Assembly: GCF_011764565.1 (NCBI RefSeq)
Contig: NZ_AP022871.1
Span: 7,998,320-8,062,319, forward strand
Direction of reading: 5' to 3'
Source: Phytohabitans suffuscus
Lineage (GTDB): Bacteria; Actinomycetota; Actinomycetes; Mycobacteriales; Micromonosporaceae
Length of the DNA: 64,000 bases
Made by a program: the position numbers and the translations under genes. Below, piece by piece: positions 62,073 through 64,000 of the stretch. Position 1 is the first letter of the stretch. Each line of letters begins with the position of its first letter. Below the pieces are notes generated by a model that saw nothing but the letters and a program-made list of their open reading frames with translations, did not search any database and was not told the DNA's origin.

Positions 62073-63206
62073 ATGGCAAACCCCGGGCAGGAGCCGGGGC
62101 CGCCGCCCGAGACGTACGTCACGGGCGCCACGCCGACGGGCTCCGCACCACCCCACACCGGTGCCCAGCCCCCGGCCGGCGGTCCCGCGCCGCGCGGGCG
62201 GGGCCTGGCCTCCGTCGTCGACCGGCGCACGGTCCTCATCGGGGTGCCGGTGCTGGCCGGCCTCGCCGCGGTGGGTGCCGTCACCGGGTACGCCCTGGCC
62301 GGCGACCCTCCCGCTGGCGGTGGCGACGACGGGTCCGGCGCCAACTCCGGGCTCGGCGCCGCGCCGACCCCGTCCGGGTCCGCGGCCGGCCCCCAGCGGC
62401 CGTACCCGACCGACACCATGCTCTTCCGCCTCGACCAGGGCGAAGACTCGTTCATCTACAGCACCACCCCGGGCAGCGGGGAGCGCAGGATGCTCGCCGA
62501 CTCCGGGCACGACGCGCTGCCGCAGTGGTCGCACGACCGGCAGACGATCGTGTACATCCGGGACGCCGGCAACTGGTGGCAGATCCTGACCATGCGCCCG
62601 GACGGGTCCAACCAGACCGTGATCGTCGACCGGGTGGCCCGCGGCACCCGGGTCTGCTGGTCCCGCGACGACAAGCGGCTGGCCTATGTGGACCGTGTGG
62701 GCGGGCGCAACCAGCTCTTCACGTACACGCTGGGCGAGGCGAAACCGGTGCAGGTCACTCGCAACCAGGACGACAAGGACGACCCGACCTGGTCGCCCGA
62801 CGGCAGCTCCGTCGCGATGTGGGTCAACACGCGCGGCAACCGCCAGATCGGGCTGGTCGGCCTCGACCAGCCCGACGCGTCCCCGCGGTGGCTGACCAAA
62901 GACAAGGTCAACTGCGCCGACCCGTGCTGGTCGCCGGACGGCCAGTGGATCGCGTACACGCGCAACGGCGCGGCGAGCGGGCAGGCCGACATCTGGGTGG
63001 TCCGGCCGGACGGCACCGAGAACCGACCGGTCACCAGCGGCACCCAGCAGGACATGGACGCCACCTGGTCGCCGGACGGCCAGTGGATCGCCTTCACCCG
63101 CGGCCCGGTCAAGGAGCCGGCGATCTGGATCGCCCGCCCGGACGGAAAGGACCTGCAACGCCTGACCGTCGGCGCCGCGTACGAGGCGCACGCCTCCTGG
63201 TCCTGA
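62073..63206 (+). CDS. TolB-like beta-propeller protein, membrane-anchored or Tat-exported
   Basis: 377 residues. A hydrophilic Pro/Gly-rich N-terminus (1-50) is followed by DRRTVLIGVPVLAGLAAVGAV, a twin-arginine-like signal or anchor helix (about 51-75). Then come at least five propeller blades with the motif W-S-P-D-G: PTWSPDGSSVAMW, PCWSPDGQWIAYTR and ATWSPDGQWIAFTR are the best preserved, as in TolB C-terminal repeats. Its binding partner is unknown. GGGGAGGG precedes the ATG. Confidence 0.85.
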   Translation: MANPGQEPGPPPETYVTGATPTGSAPPHTGAQPPAGGPAPRGRGLASVVDRRTVLIGVPVLAGLAAVGAVTGYALAGDPPAGGGDDGSGANSGLGAAPTPSGSAAGPQRPYPTDTMLFRLDQGEDSFIYSTTPGSGERRMLADSGHDALPQWSHDRQTIVYIRDAGNWWQILTMRPDGSNQTVIVDRVARGTRVCWSRDDKRLAYVDRVGGRNQLFTYTLGEAKPVQVTRNQDDKDDPTWSPDGSSVAMWVNTRGNRQIGLVGLDQPDASPRWLTKDKVNCADPCWSPDGQWIAYTRNGAASGQADIWVVRPDGTENRPVTSGTQQDMDATWSPDGQWIAFTRGPVKEPAIWIARPDGKDLQRLTVGAAYEAHASWS

Positions 63207-63275
63207 CCCGCGCCCGCCCCGCCTCCTGGTCCGTGAGCCGCCCCCGCCCGGCGGGCGGGTGGCGCTCCGCTCGGC

Positions 63276-63281
63276 TACCGT
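63276..63281 (+). promoter_or_regulatory. Leaderless-type -10 box TACCGT
   Basis: TACCGT ends 6 nt before ATG 63288, without a ribosome-binding site. Confidence 0.5.
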
Positions 63282-63287
63282 GACGGC

Positions 63288-63608
63288 ATGTCGCGCGAAG
63301 CCTGGATCGCGGTCATCGTCCTCGGCGTGATCGTCGCCGTGGCGACGCTGATCGGCGCGATCGTGCTCGCCCTCCGCGTCTGGCGCACCCGCAAGCTGCT
63401 GGGTGAGCTGGGCGCCGGTGGCAAGGTCGCGTTCTACGGCGCCCTGCTCTACACGGTCCTCCCCGTCGACGTGCTGCCCGACCCGATCTACCTGGACGAC
63501 ATGGGGCTGCTGGCCGGCGCGCTGCTCTACCTCAGCCACCTGGTGCGCAAGCGGCGGGACACCACACCGGAGCTCCACCCGCCGGTACAGGCCGACCGCC
63601 GCCGCTGA
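63288..63608 (+). CDS. YkvA/DUF1232-family membrane protein
   Basis: 106 residues. An N-terminal transmembrane helix (AWIAVIVLGVIVAVATLIGAIVLAL) and the DUF1232 core (KVAFYGALLYTVLPVDVLPDPIYLDDMGLLAGALLYL), with its conserved Tyr, Leu-Pro-x-D-x-x-P-D and Asp-Asp motif. The family function is unknown. A basic cytoplasmic tail closes the protein. Confidence 0.88.
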   Translation: MSREAWIAVIVLGVIVAVATLIGAIVLALRVWRTRKLLGELGAGGKVAFYGALLYTVLPVDVLPDPIYLDDMGLLAGALLYLSHLVRKRRDTTPELHPPVQADRRR

Positions 63609-63636
63609 CGCCGCGCGGCCACAACCCGGCCGGCGT

Positions 63637-64000
63637 TCACCCGAGCCGCGCCGCGATGGTCCGCGCGCACTCCAGCGCCTCGGTGTGGGTGGTGTCCACC
63701 TCCAGGTCGTAGACCACGCCCTCGTGCACCACCTCCGCCTGCGACGCGGCCATCCCCGCGACCCGGTCACCCCGCGCGATCTCCCGGCCCTCGGCGACCG
63801 CGCTCTCGCACCGGACGCCCACCCACAGCACGTCCAGCCCGGCGAGCACCTCCTGCCACCGCCGCTGCGACCCGCCCCCGCCGAGGAAGACATCGTCGAT
63901 CACCACCCGGGCACCGGCCCGGACCGTGGCGGCGACCCCCTGCATCCACGCCGCCTGCAGCGCCGTGAACTTCGGCCCGAGACCCACCCCACCACCCGGC
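63637..64000 (-). CDS. Chloramphenicol phosphotransferase-like protein, N-terminus outside window
   Basis: The visible 121 or so C-terminal residues ([65 protein letters not shown]) match the CPT family of P-loop kinases, including Asp residues in VVIDDVFLG and the Cys/Arg lid segment [17 protein letters not shown]. The phosphate-binding loop must lie beyond the right edge. Genuine resistance enzymes and unrelated kinases share this fold, so resistance is not implied. The reading frame enters the window edge open. Confidence 0.75.
   Translation of the reverse strand, partial: PGGGVGLGPKFTALQAAWMQGVAATVRAGARVVIDDVFLGGGGSQRRWQEVLAGLDVLWVGVRCESAVAEGREIARGDRVAGMAASQAEVVHEGVVYDLEVDTTHTEALECARTIAARLG

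Noticed and set aside
63637-64000. Antibiotic resistance call for the phosphotransferase-like gene
   Set aside because: Only the C-terminal part is visible and the fold is shared with many kinases of other function.

Overview
The window is very GC-rich, with coding third positions almost always G or C. GTG starts, ATGA/GTGA stop-start overlaps and leaderless-type promoters (TANNNT 6-7 nt before a start codon) are frequent. Protein families such as SigE-type sigma factors, DUF2267, DUF3140, DUF6458, DUF1990, BON-domain proteins and an IS982 transposase of the Streptomyces/Micromonospora type point to Actinomycetota. A Micromonosporaceae-like chromosome is most likely; the family-level placement is inference. 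There are no rRNA, tRNA, phage or CRISPR loci.

Layout. 0-4.7 kb: SDR (partial), DUF305 lipoprotein and AA10 polysaccharide monooxygenase in one operon, then a two-component system and a divergent exported protein. 4.7-6.2 kb: a dehalogenase-like hydrolase and a small unknown gene. 6.2-13.2 kb: allophanate hydrolase (atzF) with a complete BMP-type ABC importer and a divergent GntR regulator sharing CCTATAGG palindromes. 14.1-18.5 kb: membrane protein, GGDEF/HD-GYP protein, free-standing condensation domain. 20-25.9 kb: secreted S33-type peptidase, TetR/MFS efflux pair, universal stress protein, AEC transporter. 26-28 kb: small stress-type genes (DUF3140, DUF2795, DUF2267+pterin dehydratase). 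29-31 kb: TetR-YndJ-DUF1990 operon whose second operator is split by an IS982 element (31125-32146). 32-35 kb: small enzymes. 36-43.8 kb: SigE plus membrane partner, a beta-lactamase-fold hydrolase with tandem repeats, a sigma/anti-sigma fusion, an unknown protein and a GNAT. 44.5-51.4 kb: stress islet (general stress protein, flavodoxin, cyclic-nucleotide/thioredoxin-reductase fusion, DUF2267, two BON paralogues, GAF-LuxR regulator). 51.4-55.7 kb: sulfate ABC operon with an Rrf2 regulator. 56-64 kb: two glycosyltransferase-type genes, saccharopine-dehydrogenase-like protein, two further enzymes, TolB-like protein, YkvA protein, partial phosphotransferase.

Two properties run through the whole window. 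First, five gene-free islands (13.2-14.1, 18.5-20.0, 28.0-29.0, 35.2-36.1 and 44.3-44.6 kb) are mosaics of the same short modules in either orientation, including four copies of a 47-56 nt hairpin; this BIME-like repeat family is the best candidate for something undescribed. Second, about 17 genes are broken by one to three single-base shifts, most often where one base seems lost from a run of G or C. That pattern looks like sequence error more than gene decay, so frameshifted genes are listed as CDS over their full reconstructed span.
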